NCBI RefSeq assembly: GCF_003987565.1
Contig: NZ_NGJY01000001.1
Coordinates: 248,001-312,000, forward strand
Length of the DNA stretch: 64,000 nucleotides
Source: Vagococcus fessus
GTDB taxonomy: Bacteria; Bacillota; Bacilli; Lactobacillales; Vagococcaceae
Direction: 5' to 3'
Shown here one piece after another: positions 18,273-27,240 of the stretch (within the stretch, counting starts at the first letter, position 1; the number at the start of each line of letters is the position of its first letter). Below the pieces are notes generated by a model, which saw only the letters and a list, made by a program, of their open reading frames with translations, searched no databases and was not told the DNA's origin. The translations under genes and the position numbers were made by a program.

Positions 18273-20138
18273 ATGTGCGGTATAGTTGGTTTTGTCAGCA
18301 CGAGAGATAATAAAGCTGAAATTATTGAAAATATGATGGATACAATTGTTCACCGTGGGCCAAATAGCTCAGGTGTATTTACTGATGATCAAGTAGCGTT
18401 AGGATTCCGTCGTTTAAGTATTGTAGATTTATCAGGTGGCTCACAACCTATTTATAATGAAGATGAAACAAAAATCATTATTTTTAATGGTGAAATTTAT
18501 AACTATCAAGCAATTAGAGAAGATCTAGTTGCTAAAGGACATGTTTTCAGAACAAGTGCCGATACAGAAGTTATTTTACATGGTTATGAAGAATATGGTG
18601 TTGATATTGTAAAACAATTACGTGGGATGTTTGCATTTGCGATTTGGGACCGTGAAACTAACGAATTATTTGGTGCACGTGACCACTTCGGTATTAAACC
18701 TTATTACTATGCAGAGATGAATGGTTCATTTATGTTTGGTTCTGAAATTAAGAGTTTCTTAGTTAACCCTGATTTCAACAAACAATTAAACAAAAAAGCA
18801 TTAAAACCTTATATGACATTCCAATACTCAGCATTAGAAGAAACATTCTTCAAAGATGTTTACCGTATTCCAGAAGGTCATTACTATACATACAAAGATG
18901 GTAAATTGGAAATCACAAAATATTGGGATGCTGATTTTAAAGAAGAAGATATGACATTAGAACAAGCAGTTGACTTAATTGATGAAGCGGTTGAAGAGTC
19001 TGTAAAAGCTCATACAACTGGTGAAGTTAATATCGGTGCTTTCTTATCTAGTGGGGTAGATTCAAGTTATGTTGCCTCAGTATTACGTCCTGATAATACT
19101 TATTCAATCGGATTTGGTGACAAATCTTATAACGAATCACATGAAGCGAAACGTTTAACGGATAAATTAGGATTAAATAACACATCTAAAGTTGTAACGG
19201 GTGAAGAAGCTTTCGATTACTTCCCATTGATTCAATATCATTTAGATGAACCTGATTCAAATCCATCATGTGTGCCATTATACTTCTTATCAGAGATGGC
19301 AAGTAAAGATTCTACAATCGTATTATCTGGTGAGGGTGCTGATGAATTATTCGCTGGTTACCAAAACTACGGATTTAATACACGTAACAGACCTGTTCGT
19401 GTGTTTACTGAAACACTTAAAAAATTACCTAAAAAAGCACGTTATTCAATTGCACGTACTATCAAAAAAGCACCAAACTTTAAAGGTAGTATGCACATGT
19501 ATACATCTCTTGCTCCTGCTGAAGATTTCTTCATTGGACAAGCTGAAGTATTTAAAGAACATGAAGCTGACACATTCTTAACGAAAGATTACCAAGAAAG
19601 TGAAACAGTGAAAACAATTGTTAACCGTCAATATACAAAAGTTAAAGATTTATCAGAAGTTAAGAAAATGCAATATTTAGACTTACATCAATGGATGCCT
19701 AAAGATATTTTACTTAAAGCTGATAAATTAAGTATGGCTCATTCTATCGAATTACGTGTCCCATTACTTGACATTCGTATGATGGAAGTAGCAGAACAAA
19801 TTCCAACTAAATACTTGTTAAATGCAGAAAATACGAAGTATGCTTTCCGTAAAGCAGCTAACCGTCATTTACCTGATGAGTGGGCTGATCGTGAAAAATT
19901 AGGTTTCCCAGTGCCAATCAAAGATTGGTTACGTACTGAGAAATTCTACAAACAAGTACGTGAGATGTTCTCTGAGTCATTCGTACCAGAATTCTTTGAA
20001 CAAGATAAAATCATTCAATTATTAGATGATAACTACAATGAGAAAAATGATGAGCGTCGTAAGATTTGGACAATCTATACATTCTTAACTTGGTATAAAA
20101 TCTTCTTCATTGATGGAGAAAAACCAAAAGTTGGTTAA
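18273..20138 (+). CDS. asnB: Glutamine-dependent asparagine synthetase-type amidotransferase
   Basis: A 621-residue two-domain enzyme: an N-terminal class II glutaminase with the essential Cys exposed as residue 2 (MCGIVGF), and a C-terminal ATP-pyrophosphatase synthetase domain (LSSGVDSS near 256-264, LSGEGADELFAGY). The ATG at 18273 is chosen because Cys must follow Met; AGGA lies 8 bases before it. It may make free L-asparagine. However, it lies just upstream of murE, D-Asp ligase and Asp racemase, and in Lactococcus the related AsnH amidates the D-Asp cross-bridge of peptidoglycan precursors. That role is an inference from context. A terminator separates it from murE. Confidence 0.9.
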   Translation: MCGIVGFVSTRDNKAEIIENMMDTIVHRGPNSSGVFTDDQVALGFRRLSIVDLSGGSQPIYNEDETKIIIFNGEIYNYQAIREDLVAKGHVFRTSADTEVILHGYEEYGVDIVKQLRGMFAFAIWDRETNELFGARDHFGIKPYYYAEMNGSFMFGSEIKSFLVNPDFNKQLNKKALKPYMTFQYSALEETFFKDVYRIPEGHYYTYKDGKLEITKYWDADFKEEDMTLEQAVDLIDEAVEESVKAHTTGEVNIGAFLSSGVDSSYVASVLRPDNTYSIGFGDKSYNESHEAKRLTDKLGLNNTSKVVTGEEAFDYFPLIQYHLDEPDSNPSCVPLYFLSEMASKDSTIVLSGEGADELFAGYQNYGFNTRNRPVRVFTETLKKLPKKARYSIARTIKKAPNFKGSMHMYTSLAPAEDFFIGQAEVFKEHEADTFLTKDYQESETVKTIVNRQYTKVKDLSEVKKMQYLDLHQWMPKDILLKADKLSMAHSIELRVPLLDIRMMEVAEQIPTKYLLNAENTKYAFRKAANRHLPDEWADREKLGFPVPIKDWLRTEKFYKQVREMFSESFVPEFFEQDKIIQLLDDNYNEKNDERRKIWTIYTFLTWYKIFFIDGEKPKVG

Positions 20139-20141
20139 TAC

Positions 20142-20174
20142 TAAAGCACAAGCTTCTAGCTTGTGCTTTTTTTT
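20142..20174 (+). terminator. Terminator after asnB
   Basis: AAAGCACAAGCT pairs with its complement around a TCT loop, followed by eight T residues. Confidence 0.93.
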
Positions 20175-20207
20175 GCACTTTTTGTGAGCAAATTCCCATG
20201 GTATTCT

Positions 20208-20236
20208 TCACTTTTTTTAGCGTTTTGTGATATAAT
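20208..20236 (+). promoter_or_regulatory. Predicted murE promoter
   Basis: A perfect TATAAT at 20231-20236 (context TTGTGATATAAT) lies 31 bases before the murE start. The -35 region near 20208 is weak (TCACTT). Confidence 0.55.
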
Positions 20237-20266
20237 GTGTTGATATAGAGAGGCTGTGATAGTGAT

Positions 20267-21787
20267 ATGATAACTTTAGCAAAAATAGCTAATTTATTAA
20301 AAGAACACCAATTAGTTAGAGAATTTATTATAGATAATGAGTGGCATTACGCTATCAGTGAAGACGTAGCTGAGTCCACTATTTCTCATATAACCTATGA
20401 TTCACGAGCGATTAAAGAAGGCTCGTTATTTTTCTGTAAAGGACTAGCGTTTAAATCAGATTATCTTGAACAAGCGATTGCTGATGGTGCTGGTTTTTAT
20501 GTAACAGAAGTTAATTATGAAATTGAATCTGATGCAATAGGGATTATTGTAACAGATATAAAAAAAGCAATGGCCTTAATAAGTATGGCTTTTTATGATT
20601 TTCCTCAAGAGGAACTTCAAGTGATTGCTTATACTGGAACTAAAGGAAAAACAACCGCTGCTTATTTCTGTAAATACATTTTAGAAAAAGCAACGAACCA
20701 AAAAACAGCATTGTTATCGACAATGGAAACAATCCTAGATGGTAAAACATCAATTAAGTCTTTACTTACGACACCGGAGTCTGTTGATTTATATCGTATG
20801 ATGAGAGAAGCTGTTACAAATGGTATGAGTCATTTAATTATGGAAGTTTCGTCACAAGCGTATAAAACAGACCGTGTTTATGGTCTTAATTTTGATGTGG
20901 GTATTTTCTTAAACATTTCAGAAGACCACATTGGAACAATCGAACATCCTGATTTTGATGATTATTTCTATTGTAAGAGACAGTTATTAAAGCACTCAAA
21001 ACAAGTGATTCTAAATAGAAATAGTGATTTTTATGCTATTCTAGAAGATGTAGCTAAGGAATCTACAGATAAAGTTATCACATATGGTGATGATTCAGTA
21101 GAAGCTGATTATACATTTATCCCTTCTTCAGAAGGCAAAGGTAAATTTGAAGTGGTAGCTAAAGAAGATACATTAGCGATTGCGGGCGATTATGCGATTA
21201 ACCTACTTGGTGACTTCAATCAAGGAAATGCGCTTAGTGCGATGATGGCAACTGCTCTTGTAGGGGCTAAAAAAGAGGCGATGTCAGAAGGCTTATCTCT
21301 TGCTAAAGTCCCAGGACGTATGGACAGTTGTGTGACTAACAAAGGCGTTCCAGTTTATGTTGATTTTGCACACAATCTTTTAAGTCTACATACCTTACTT
21401 TCATTTGTTAAAAAAGAACATCCTGAGAGTAAATTAGTGGTTTTAATCGGAAGTACCGGTGGCAAAGGCGTGTCACGTCGTCATGATTTTGGTAATGTTT
21501 TATCAGAACTTGCAGATATCGCGGTTCTAACAAGTGATGATCCAGGTCATGAAAAAGCAGAAGATATTATTGCGGAAATCCAAGAAACAATGACAGATAA
21601 TGTGCGTTGTGAAATTGAAGTAGACCGTGAGAAAGCAATTGAATTAGCGTTAAACCTAGCTGGTGAAAATGATGTGGTTGTTTTAGCTGGTAAAGGGTCA
21701 GATAAATATCAAGTTATCGGTGACGAACGAACACCATATGAAGGTGACTTAGAAATAGCAAACAAGTTAATAGAAGGTGGATATTAG
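20267..21787 (+). CDS. murE: UDP-MurNAc-tripeptide ligase, L-lysine-type MurE
   Basis: Adds the third amino acid to UDP-MurNAc-L-Ala-D-Glu in cytosolic peptidoglycan synthesis. The 506-residue Mur ligase has the ATP-binding GTKGKTT (about 124-130), the central MEVSSQAYKTDRV motif, and DFAHN in the C-terminal domain. The DNPR signature of diaminopimelate-adding MurE is replaced by DDPGHE (near 425), as in L-lysine-adding enzymes of streptococci and enterococci. Lysine specificity is therefore inferred. It is followed by the D-Asp ligase gene one base after the stop, which links the lysine to its side-chain branch. Confidence 0.9.
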   Translation: MITLAKIANLLKEHQLVREFIIDNEWHYAISEDVAESTISHITYDSRAIKEGSLFFCKGLAFKSDYLEQAIADGAGFYVTEVNYEIESDAIGIIVTDIKKAMALISMAFYDFPQEELQVIAYTGTKGKTTAAYFCKYILEKATNQKTALLSTMETILDGKTSIKSLLTTPESVDLYRMMREAVTNGMSHLIMEVSSQAYKTDRVYGLNFDVGIFLNISEDHIGTIEHPDFDDYFYCKRQLLKHSKQVILNRNSDFYAILEDVAKESTDKVITYGDDSVEADYTFIPSSEGKGKFEVVAKEDTLAIAGDYAINLLGDFNQGNALSAMMATALVGAKKEAMSEGLSLAKVPGRMDSCVTNKGVPVYVDFAHNLLSLHTLLSFVKKEHPESKLVVLIGSTGGKGVSRRHDFGNVLSELADIAVLTSDDPGHEKAEDIIAEIQETMTDNVRCEIEVDREKAIELALNLAGENDVVVLAGKGSDKYQVIGDERTPYEGDLEIANKLIEGGY

Positions 21788-21788
21788 A

Positions 21789-23030
21789 ATGTCAAATAGT
21801 AAAGAACAATTTCAACCAGTATTGCTAGGTAGCGATATTAATGTATACGGAATGGCACGTTCATTCTTTGAAGAATTTGGAATCGTGTCAGAAGCGTATT
21901 CTTCTGCAGCCTTAGCACCGACAAAACACAGTAAATTAGTAAATGTTAATGTATTTCCTGGTTTCCATGAAGACCCAACATTTATTGAAACAATGCGTAA
22001 GATTGTAAAAAATCGTACGAACAATGATATTAAGTATGTTTTAATTCCGTGTGGTGATGGCTATGCTGAATTAGTTTCAAAACATCGTGAAGAATTATCT
22101 AAAGATTTTGTGTGTACAGCAATCGATCATGATTTATTTGAAACATTAGCGAATAAAGTAAGTTTTTATGAAACATGTGAAAAATATGATTTACCTTACC
22201 CGAATACATTAATCATTAAACAAGATATGGTTAAAGAGGGCGAATCAGTTGAAGTTCCCTTTGATTTCCCCGTTGCTTTAAAACCTGCGGATAGCGTGAT
22301 GTATTTAGATGCTGATTTTGAAGGCCGTAAAAAAGCATTCACAATTAAAGACCAAGCAGAATTAGATTTAATTTTAGGCCGTGTTTATAATGCAGGCTAT
22401 ACGGCTGAAATGATTTGTCAAGATTTCATCCCAGGCGATGATTCAGGTATGCGTGTATTAAACGCATATGTTGATAAAGACAGTAATGTTCGTATGATGT
22501 GTTTAGGTCATCCATTATTAGAAGACCCAACACCAGATGCTATTGGTAACTATGTGGTTATCGCACCTGATTTTAATGAAGATATCTACAAACGTATCAA
22601 ATCATTCTTAGAACGCATTAACTATACAGGTTTTGCTAACTTTGATATGAAGTATGACCCACGTGATGGAGAGTACAAATTATTTGAAATGAATTTACGT
22701 CAAGGTCGTAGTAGTTTCTACGTGACACTTAACGGCTATAATTTATCACGTTATATTATTGAAGACCGTGTTATGGCTAAACCTTTCACAGAAACAATTT
22801 ATGGTAACGGTGATATGTTATGGATGGGTGTACCGAAGAAAATCGTTAAGACTTACGTTAAAGACGGTAAGGATAAAGATGAAGCAATGGATATGATTTC
22901 AAAAGGTAAATGGGGAACGACAGTCTTTTATAAAAAAGATTCAAGTCCAAAACGTTATGCTTTAATGAAATATAGCTTCTATTTATACCACAAACGTTAC
23001 AAAGAATACTTTAAAGAAAACAAGGGGTAG
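21789..23030 (+). CDS. ATP-grasp D-aspartate ligase for the peptidoglycan side chain
   Basis: A 413-residue ATP-grasp ligase resembling Asl_fm of Enterococcus faecium, which attaches the beta-carboxyl of D-aspartate to the lysine epsilon-amino group of the peptidoglycan precursor. ATP-grasp features include FPVALKPADSVMYLDADF, AEMICQDFIPGDDSGMRVL in the middle domain, and the metal-ligand region LFEMNLRQGRSSFYVTLNG. The ATG at 21789 is preferred to an in-frame GTG at 21777 inside murE, with GAAGGTGG upstream. The adjacent murE and aspartate racemase genes strongly support the D-Asp assignment. The symbol aslA is sometimes used for this family. Confidence 0.87.
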   Translation: MSNSKEQFQPVLLGSDINVYGMARSFFEEFGIVSEAYSSAALAPTKHSKLVNVNVFPGFHEDPTFIETMRKIVKNRTNNDIKYVLIPCGDGYAELVSKHREELSKDFVCTAIDHDLFETLANKVSFYETCEKYDLPYPNTLIIKQDMVKEGESVEVPFDFPVALKPADSVMYLDADFEGRKKAFTIKDQAELDLILGRVYNAGYTAEMICQDFIPGDDSGMRVLNAYVDKDSNVRMMCLGHPLLEDPTPDAIGNYVVIAPDFNEDIYKRIKSFLERINYTGFANFDMKYDPRDGEYKLFEMNLRQGRSSFYVTLNGYNLSRYIIEDRVMAKPFTETIYGNGDMLWMGVPKKIVKTYVKDGKDKDEAMDMISKGKWGTTVFYKKDSSPKRYALMKYSFYLYHKRYKEYFKENKG

Positions 23031-23035
23031 AGTCC

Positions 23036-23746
23036 ATGAAAAAATTCTTTACAATATTAGGTGGCATGGGAACTCTTGCCAGCGAGAGTTTTGTTCGTGT
23101 CTTGAACCAACGTACAATCGCTAAGACTGACCAAGATTACTTAAATTATGTATTGGTTAATCATGCGACAGTGCCAGATAGAACAGCCTATATTCTTGAT
23201 AATACTAAAGCAAGTCCTGTTGCGGCTCTTGCTGAAGATATTAAGCAGCACGATCAAATTGGGCCTGAATTTTTTGTGTTGACGTGTAACACAGCTCATA
23301 CATTTTATGATGAGCTATGTGACGTCACAGACACACCAATTCTTCATATGCCACGTCTGGCGGCTGAAAAAGTTGTCTTTGATTTCGAACCAACGGAAGA
23401 TAAAGCTGTAAAAGTATGCTTATTAGGGACACTTGGTACGGTTAACTCCGGTGTCTATCATAAAGAGTTTGAACAAAAAGAAGGATACGAATTAGTGACA
23501 CCTTCAGAGCAGGTTCAAACTGATGTGATGAACTTGATTTACCGTGATGTAAAAGAGCATCAATTCTTAAACGAATCATTATTTAAAGATATTTTAGATC
23601 AAGTTTTAATTAAAGAGGACTGCGATGTTGCGATTTTAGGCTGCACAGAACTTTCTCTTATGAATGAAGTAACGAAACATAATTATGCTGTCGTAGATGC
23701 ACAATCAGTATTAATTGATGAAACAATTAAACGTGCTAGAACATAA
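23036..23746 (+). CDS. Aspartate racemase
   Basis: A 236-residue member of the PLP-independent Asp/Glu racemase family. The two catalytic cysteines are Cys84 in VLTCNTAHTF and Cys203 in ILGCTELSLM; the N-terminal GGMGTLAS loop is family-typical. It would convert L-Asp to D-Asp in the cytosol to feed the ligase encoded five bases upstream, as Rac_fm does in E. faecium. The gene ends at a terminator shared with the convergent hemolysin III-like gene. Glutamate racemase (MurI) is less likely because of the gene context and overall sequence. Confidence 0.88.
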   Translation: MKKFFTILGGMGTLASESFVRVLNQRTIAKTDQDYLNYVLVNHATVPDRTAYILDNTKASPVAALAEDIKQHDQIGPEFFVLTCNTAHTFYDELCDVTDTPILHMPRLAAEKVVFDFEPTEDKAVKVCLLGTLGTVNSGVYHKEFEQKEGYELVTPSEQVQTDVMNLIYRDVKEHQFLNESLFKDILDQVLIKEDCDVAILGCTELSLMNEVTKHNYAVVDAQSVLIDETIKRART

Positions 23747-23776
23747 AAAAGAAGCCCAACATTGGGCTTCTTTTTT
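23745..23776. terminator. Bidirectional terminator
   Basis: A 15-base perfect stem (AAAAAAGAAGCCCAA and its complement, loop CA) with A- and T-runs on either side lies between convergent genes. Confidence 0.93.
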
Positions 23777-24419
23777 ATGTATAAAGTAAGATTGAAAAAT
23801 ACATTAAAGCAGCAGCTAAAATAACAAATAGATGCCAAATGACATGCATGTATTTTACGTGTTGAAATTTGTAGACTAATGCGCCTAAAGTATAAGCAAC
23901 ACCACCTAAGACGAGTAGAAGAGTACCATTGAATCCTAAACCATCATAAAGCGGCTTGGCAGCGATTAAACAAAGCCAACCCATAATAATATAGATGAAG
24001 ACAGCAGCATTTCCTTTTCGACTTAGAAATATTGATTTATAGACAATTCCTAGAATTGCTAGAAACCATATAATTCCAAATAAAGTCCAACCCAGCCAGC
24101 CTTTAATTGTTAATAGACAATAAGGGGTGTACGTCCCTGCAATAAGCAGGTAGATCGAGCTGTGATCAAATATTTGAAATACTTTATTGGCCTTTGTAAA
24201 AATTAAACTGTGGAACAATGTAGATGCTAAAAATAATAAGATTAGTGTTGCCCCATAAATCGAGTATGACACGATATGAATAGGAGAGTGAAGTCTTGCA
24301 CCTTTGATAATTAAAATAACGAGACCAGCAATACTCAAAGCAGTTCCAATCCCATGTGTGACAGCGTTTAGAACCTCACTAATAATCTCATATTTTTTTG
24401 AATGTTGTGTTGAATTCAT
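23775..24419 (-). CDS. Hemolysin III family membrane protein
   Basis: A 214-residue protein with seven predicted membrane spans and the PAQR/hemolysin III signature: EVLNAVTHGIG near the N-terminus, FHSLIF, DHSSIYLLIAGTYTPYCLL in the middle, and HVIWHLFV in the last span. The conserved Ser, Asp and His residues could bind metal, as in PAQR hydrolases. Haemolytic activity is not implied by the family name, and the physiological role is uncertain. It is the only - strand gene in this stretch. Its ATG has GGAGGGAAATT upstream. Confidence 0.85.
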   Translation of the reverse strand: MNSTQHSKKYEIISEVLNAVTHGIGTALSIAGLVILIIKGARLHSPIHIVSYSIYGATLILLFLASTLFHSLIFTKANKVFQIFDHSSIYLLIAGTYTPYCLLTIKGWLGWTLFGIIWFLAILGIVYKSIFLSRKGNAAVFIYIIMGWLCLIAAKPLYDGLGFNGTLLLVLGGVAYTLGALVYKFQHVKYMHVIWHLFVILAAALMYFSILLYT

Positions 24420-24548
24420 AATTTCCCTCCTTTTTTATTAGTCTAAAGAGTGAAAAACTAAATAGTTTCTGTTATACTAAAAGTATCAGAGCACTCTGGT
24501 ACCTATTCTACATGAATAATTTCTTTTTTTAAAGGATGGAGTAAAAAT

Positions 24549-25388
24549 ATGTCTAAAGTAAAAATTGTAACAGACTCATCTTGTAATATGGAGCCTGGAT
24601 TAGCAGAAAAGTTAAACATTGAAGTGATTTCATTATCAGTAATGATTGATGGTGTAATCTACAAAGATACCGATTTAACCGGTGGAGAGTTTATGGATAT
24701 GATGGCAAGCGCTGCTGCCCTACCTAAAACAAGTCAACCGCCAATTGGTGAATTTGTTGAGCTCTATGATGAGCTAGGGGCTGATGGAAGTCAAATTATC
24801 TCAATTCATATGACAGATTTGATAAGTGGGACAGTTAATACCGCGGAACAAGCTGCTCAAATTTCACAAAGTGATGTGACTGTCATTAATAGTACATTCA
24901 CAGATCAAGGTCTTTCTTTCCAAGTTATTGAAGCGGCAAAAATGGCTGCAGAAGATGCTGAAAAAGAAGAAATTATTACCAAAGTCAATCAAATCAAGGA
25001 AGATACTAATTTATACATTGGTGTAGCATCTCTTGATAACATGGTTAAAGGTGGACGCTTAAGTCGTGCAACTGGTGTTATCACAAATTTATTCAATATT
25101 AGAGTTGTTATGCAAGTTTTGGCAGAAGAGATGGTGACATTATATAAAGGTCGCGGTGCTAAAGCATTTGCTAAATGGTTTGAGGATTTGAAATCAGAGT
25201 TGGCCACAAAAGAAAATGTAAAACAAGTAGCAATTACTCATGCTGATGGACTAGAAACAGCATTAAAATTTAAAGAGGAACTTCAAGAAATGTTCCCTGA
25301 TATGACAATACCAGTACTAGAGGCTTCTTCTATTATTGCGACTCACACAGGTAAAGGTGCATTTGCTGTCATGTATTATAGCGAGTAA
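24549..25388 (+). CDS. DegV family fatty-acid-binding protein
   Basis: A 279-residue soluble protein with the DegV signature (VKIVTDSSCNM at residues 4-14, LPKTSQPPIGEF near 58, GRLSRATGVI near 167). DegV proteins bind a long-chain fatty acid; those known as FakB present it to the kinase FakA for phospholipid synthesis from exogenous acids. Whether this copy is a FakB is inference; no fakA is present here. It has its own upstream region and a terminator, so is monocistronic. Confidence 0.87.
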   Translation: MSKVKIVTDSSCNMEPGLAEKLNIEVISLSVMIDGVIYKDTDLTGGEFMDMMASAAALPKTSQPPIGEFVELYDELGADGSQIISIHMTDLISGTVNTAEQAAQISQSDVTVINSTFTDQGLSFQVIEAAKMAAEDAEKEEIITKVNQIKEDTNLYIGVASLDNMVKGGRLSRATGVITNLFNIRVVMQVLAEEMVTLYKGRGAKAFAKWFEDLKSELATKENVKQVAITHADGLETALKFKEELQEMFPDMTIPVLEASSIIATHTGKGAFAVMYYSE

Positions 25389-25394
25389 CCTCTT

Positions 25395-25424
25395 TGACAG
25401 ACCACATTGTTGGTCTGTTTTTTT
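25395..25424 (+). terminator. Terminator after degV-family gene
   Basis: ACAGACCA and TGGTCTGT form an 8-base stem around CATTGT, followed by a T-run. Confidence 0.9.
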
Positions 25425-25459
25425 AAATTAGAAACTAAGTATATGAGAGAGGGATTTGT

Positions 25460-26344
25460 ATGTCGTATATAAAGAAACATTTATTTAGTATAACAGTATT
25501 TTTGGTGACAGTATTAATTGGTGTAACTGTTTTGGGATTTTCATTACCAACCGCCAAACCTTTATTAAAGAAAACAGCTTCCCAATCAAGTAAAATGAAA
25601 TATAAAGAGGTCATACGTTTTTCTGCTATTGGAGATTCACTGACTGAAGGTGTTGGAGATAGTACAGAGTCAGGTGGTTATGTCCCCTTATTAAAAAATG
25701 ATTTGGTAGATACTGAAAAAATTTCTGTTGTAGAAAGTTATAATCACGGAAAAGCAGGAGATACGGTTAAAGATTTAATAAAACGAATTAACGACTCTAA
25801 AAGTATTCAAGAAGATTTAAAAAAATCTGACTTCATTACAATAACAATTGGTGGTAATGATTTGATGAAAGTGATAAAATCGGAATTATTAAATGGTTTA
25901 ACATATGAAACATTTAAAAAACCAAGTGAGGAGTATCAATCAAATTTAAAAGAGTTGTATAAATTAGTGAGACATTTTAATAAGGCTGCTCCGATCTATC
26001 AACTCGGGATTTACAATCCTTTTTATTTAAGTTTGGATAATATGGATCAACTACAAGAGATAGTTGATTTTTGGAATCAGGCGAGTAAAGAAAGGGTCGA
26101 AAAATCTAAAAATAGTTCTTTTATTTCTATAAATGAAGCCTTATATAAAGGAATAGATGGGCAAAAAGCATTTGGAACTGAAGAAACAATTAAGAACGGT
26201 GAGGAAGAGAAAGAGTCTGGTATAAATAATCTGATCTCAGATACGGATAATTTCCATCCGAATAGTTTGGGCTATCAAATTATAGCCAACGCTTTTAAAG
26301 ATGAATTAGTAAGAACTAAAAATGAATGGTTAGAAAGTAAGTAG
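25460..26344 (+). CDS. ypmR: SGNH/GDSL-family esterase, membrane-anchored (YpmR-like)
   Basis: A 294-residue extracytoplasmic hydrolase. An N-terminal membrane segment (about 9-29) acts as signal anchor. SGNH block I is AIGDSLTEG with the nucleophile Ser60; the oxyanion Gly and Asn lie in ITIGGNDLM; the catalytic Asp/His are in DTDNFHPNSLGYQ near the end. The substrate is unknown; lipid or acyl esters of the envelope are likely. It begins an operon with the YpmS-like and YozE-like genes, the order seen in Bacillus for ypmR-ypmS. Confidence 0.87.
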   Translation: MSYIKKHLFSITVFLVTVLIGVTVLGFSLPTAKPLLKKTASQSSKMKYKEVIRFSAIGDSLTEGVGDSTESGGYVPLLKNDLVDTEKISVVESYNHGKAGDTVKDLIKRINDSKSIQEDLKKSDFITITIGGNDLMKVIKSELLNGLTYETFKKPSEEYQSNLKELYKLVRHFNKAAPIYQLGIYNPFYLSLDNMDQLQEIVDFWNQASKERVEKSKNSSFISINEALYKGIDGQKAFGTEETIKNGEEEKESGINNLISDTDNFHPNSLGYQIIANAFKDELVRTKNEWLESK

Positions 26345-26352
26345 GTTAGATA

Positions 26353-26988
26353 ATGAAAAATAGACTAGTCGAAAAAGGAAATGAAATAAAAAGTAATCCT
26401 TGGAAATTTGCTTTCCTATTATTAGCAGGGCTGTTATTAGCTATAACATTAGTTGTTAGTTTTAAAGCCTTTGGTGAACGAGAACCTGATTACAAACCCA
26501 AGGTATCTCAACAACAAAAGAACGAGGATCCAAGTTTTCAAGTTCAATTAAAAAAAGAGCAAGTAAATCAAATTATTAGTTTTTATTTAAATGATTACTT
26601 GAAAGAATCTGGAGTTAAATACAATTTCTATCTAGAACAAAATGCATTGTTAAATGGAACGTTTAACGTGTTAGGATTTGATATGCAGTTTTATCTTTAC
26701 TTTGATCCGTTTGTTATGGATGATGGAAATGTTCAACTAAAGGCAACAAGTTTATCAATTGGAAAACTAGCCTTACCGATTTCTCAAATAATGAAGTATG
26801 TGTCTAAAGAATTCAAACTACCTGAGTGGGTAGAGGTTAAACCTAAAGAACAAACTATAACTCTGCACCTCAATGATTTTGAGTTACAAAATGGGATGTA
26901 TTTAAAAGCAGAAAAAATTAATTTAATTGATGATGATATAAAATTTAATGTGTACCTTCCGATAGAAGATACTAAAAGCAAGGAGTAG
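26353..26988 (+). CDS. ypmS: YpmS family membrane-anchored protein
   Basis: A 211-residue protein with one N-terminal membrane span (about 18-36, PWKFAFLLLAGLLLAITLVV) and an extracytoplasmic domain rich in beta strands (for example NALLNGTFNVLGFDMQFYLYFDPFV read in parts). This matches the YpmS family found next to SGNH esterases in Firmicutes. The function is unknown. It starts 8 bases after ypmR and is followed 5 bases later by the YozE-like gene, so the three are one operon. Confidence 0.82.
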   Translation: MKNRLVEKGNEIKSNPWKFAFLLLAGLLLAITLVVSFKAFGEREPDYKPKVSQQQKNEDPSFQVQLKKEQVNQIISFYLNDYLKESGVKYNFYLEQNALLNGTFNVLGFDMQFYLYFDPFVMDDGNVQLKATSLSIGKLALPISQIMKYVSKEFKLPEWVEVKPKEQTITLHLNDFELQNGMYLKAEKINLIDDDIKFNVYLPIEDTKSKE

Positions 26989-26993
26989 ATCGT

Positions 26994-27212
26994 TTGAAAA
27001 GAAGTTTTTATCATTATATTATGACCCTTAGAGGTCCAAAAATATCCGATGCGGTCACGAAATTTGCTAATGATTTAGCGCATGATAGTCTATTTCCCAA
27101 ACAGTCGACTGATTATCATGAGATAAGTGATTATTTAGAAATGACAACAACTTATTTAGATAATATGACCATTTTTGATGAAGCTTGGGAATTATATCTT
27201 GAACATAATTAA
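26994..27212 (+). CDS. yozE: YozE family protein (UPF0346)
   Basis: A 72-residue cytosolic protein with the UPF0346/YozE pattern: SFYHYIMTLRGP at the N-terminus, FANDLAHDSLFPKQSTDY in the middle and EAWELYLEH at the end. The family forms a small helical bundle of unknown function. The start is TTG, with AAGGAG about 8 bases upstream overlapping the end of ypmS. A terminator follows directly. Confidence 0.88.
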   Translation: MKRSFYHYIMTLRGPKISDAVTKFANDLAHDSLFPKQSTDYHEISDYLEMTTTYLDNMTIFDEAWELYLEHN

Positions 27213-27240
27213 AAGTACAGCGAAAGCTGTACTTTTTTTA
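27211..27240 (+). terminator. Terminator after yozE
   Basis: AAAGTACAGC, a GAAA tetraloop and GCTGTACTTT form the stem, followed by a T-run. Confidence 0.93.
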
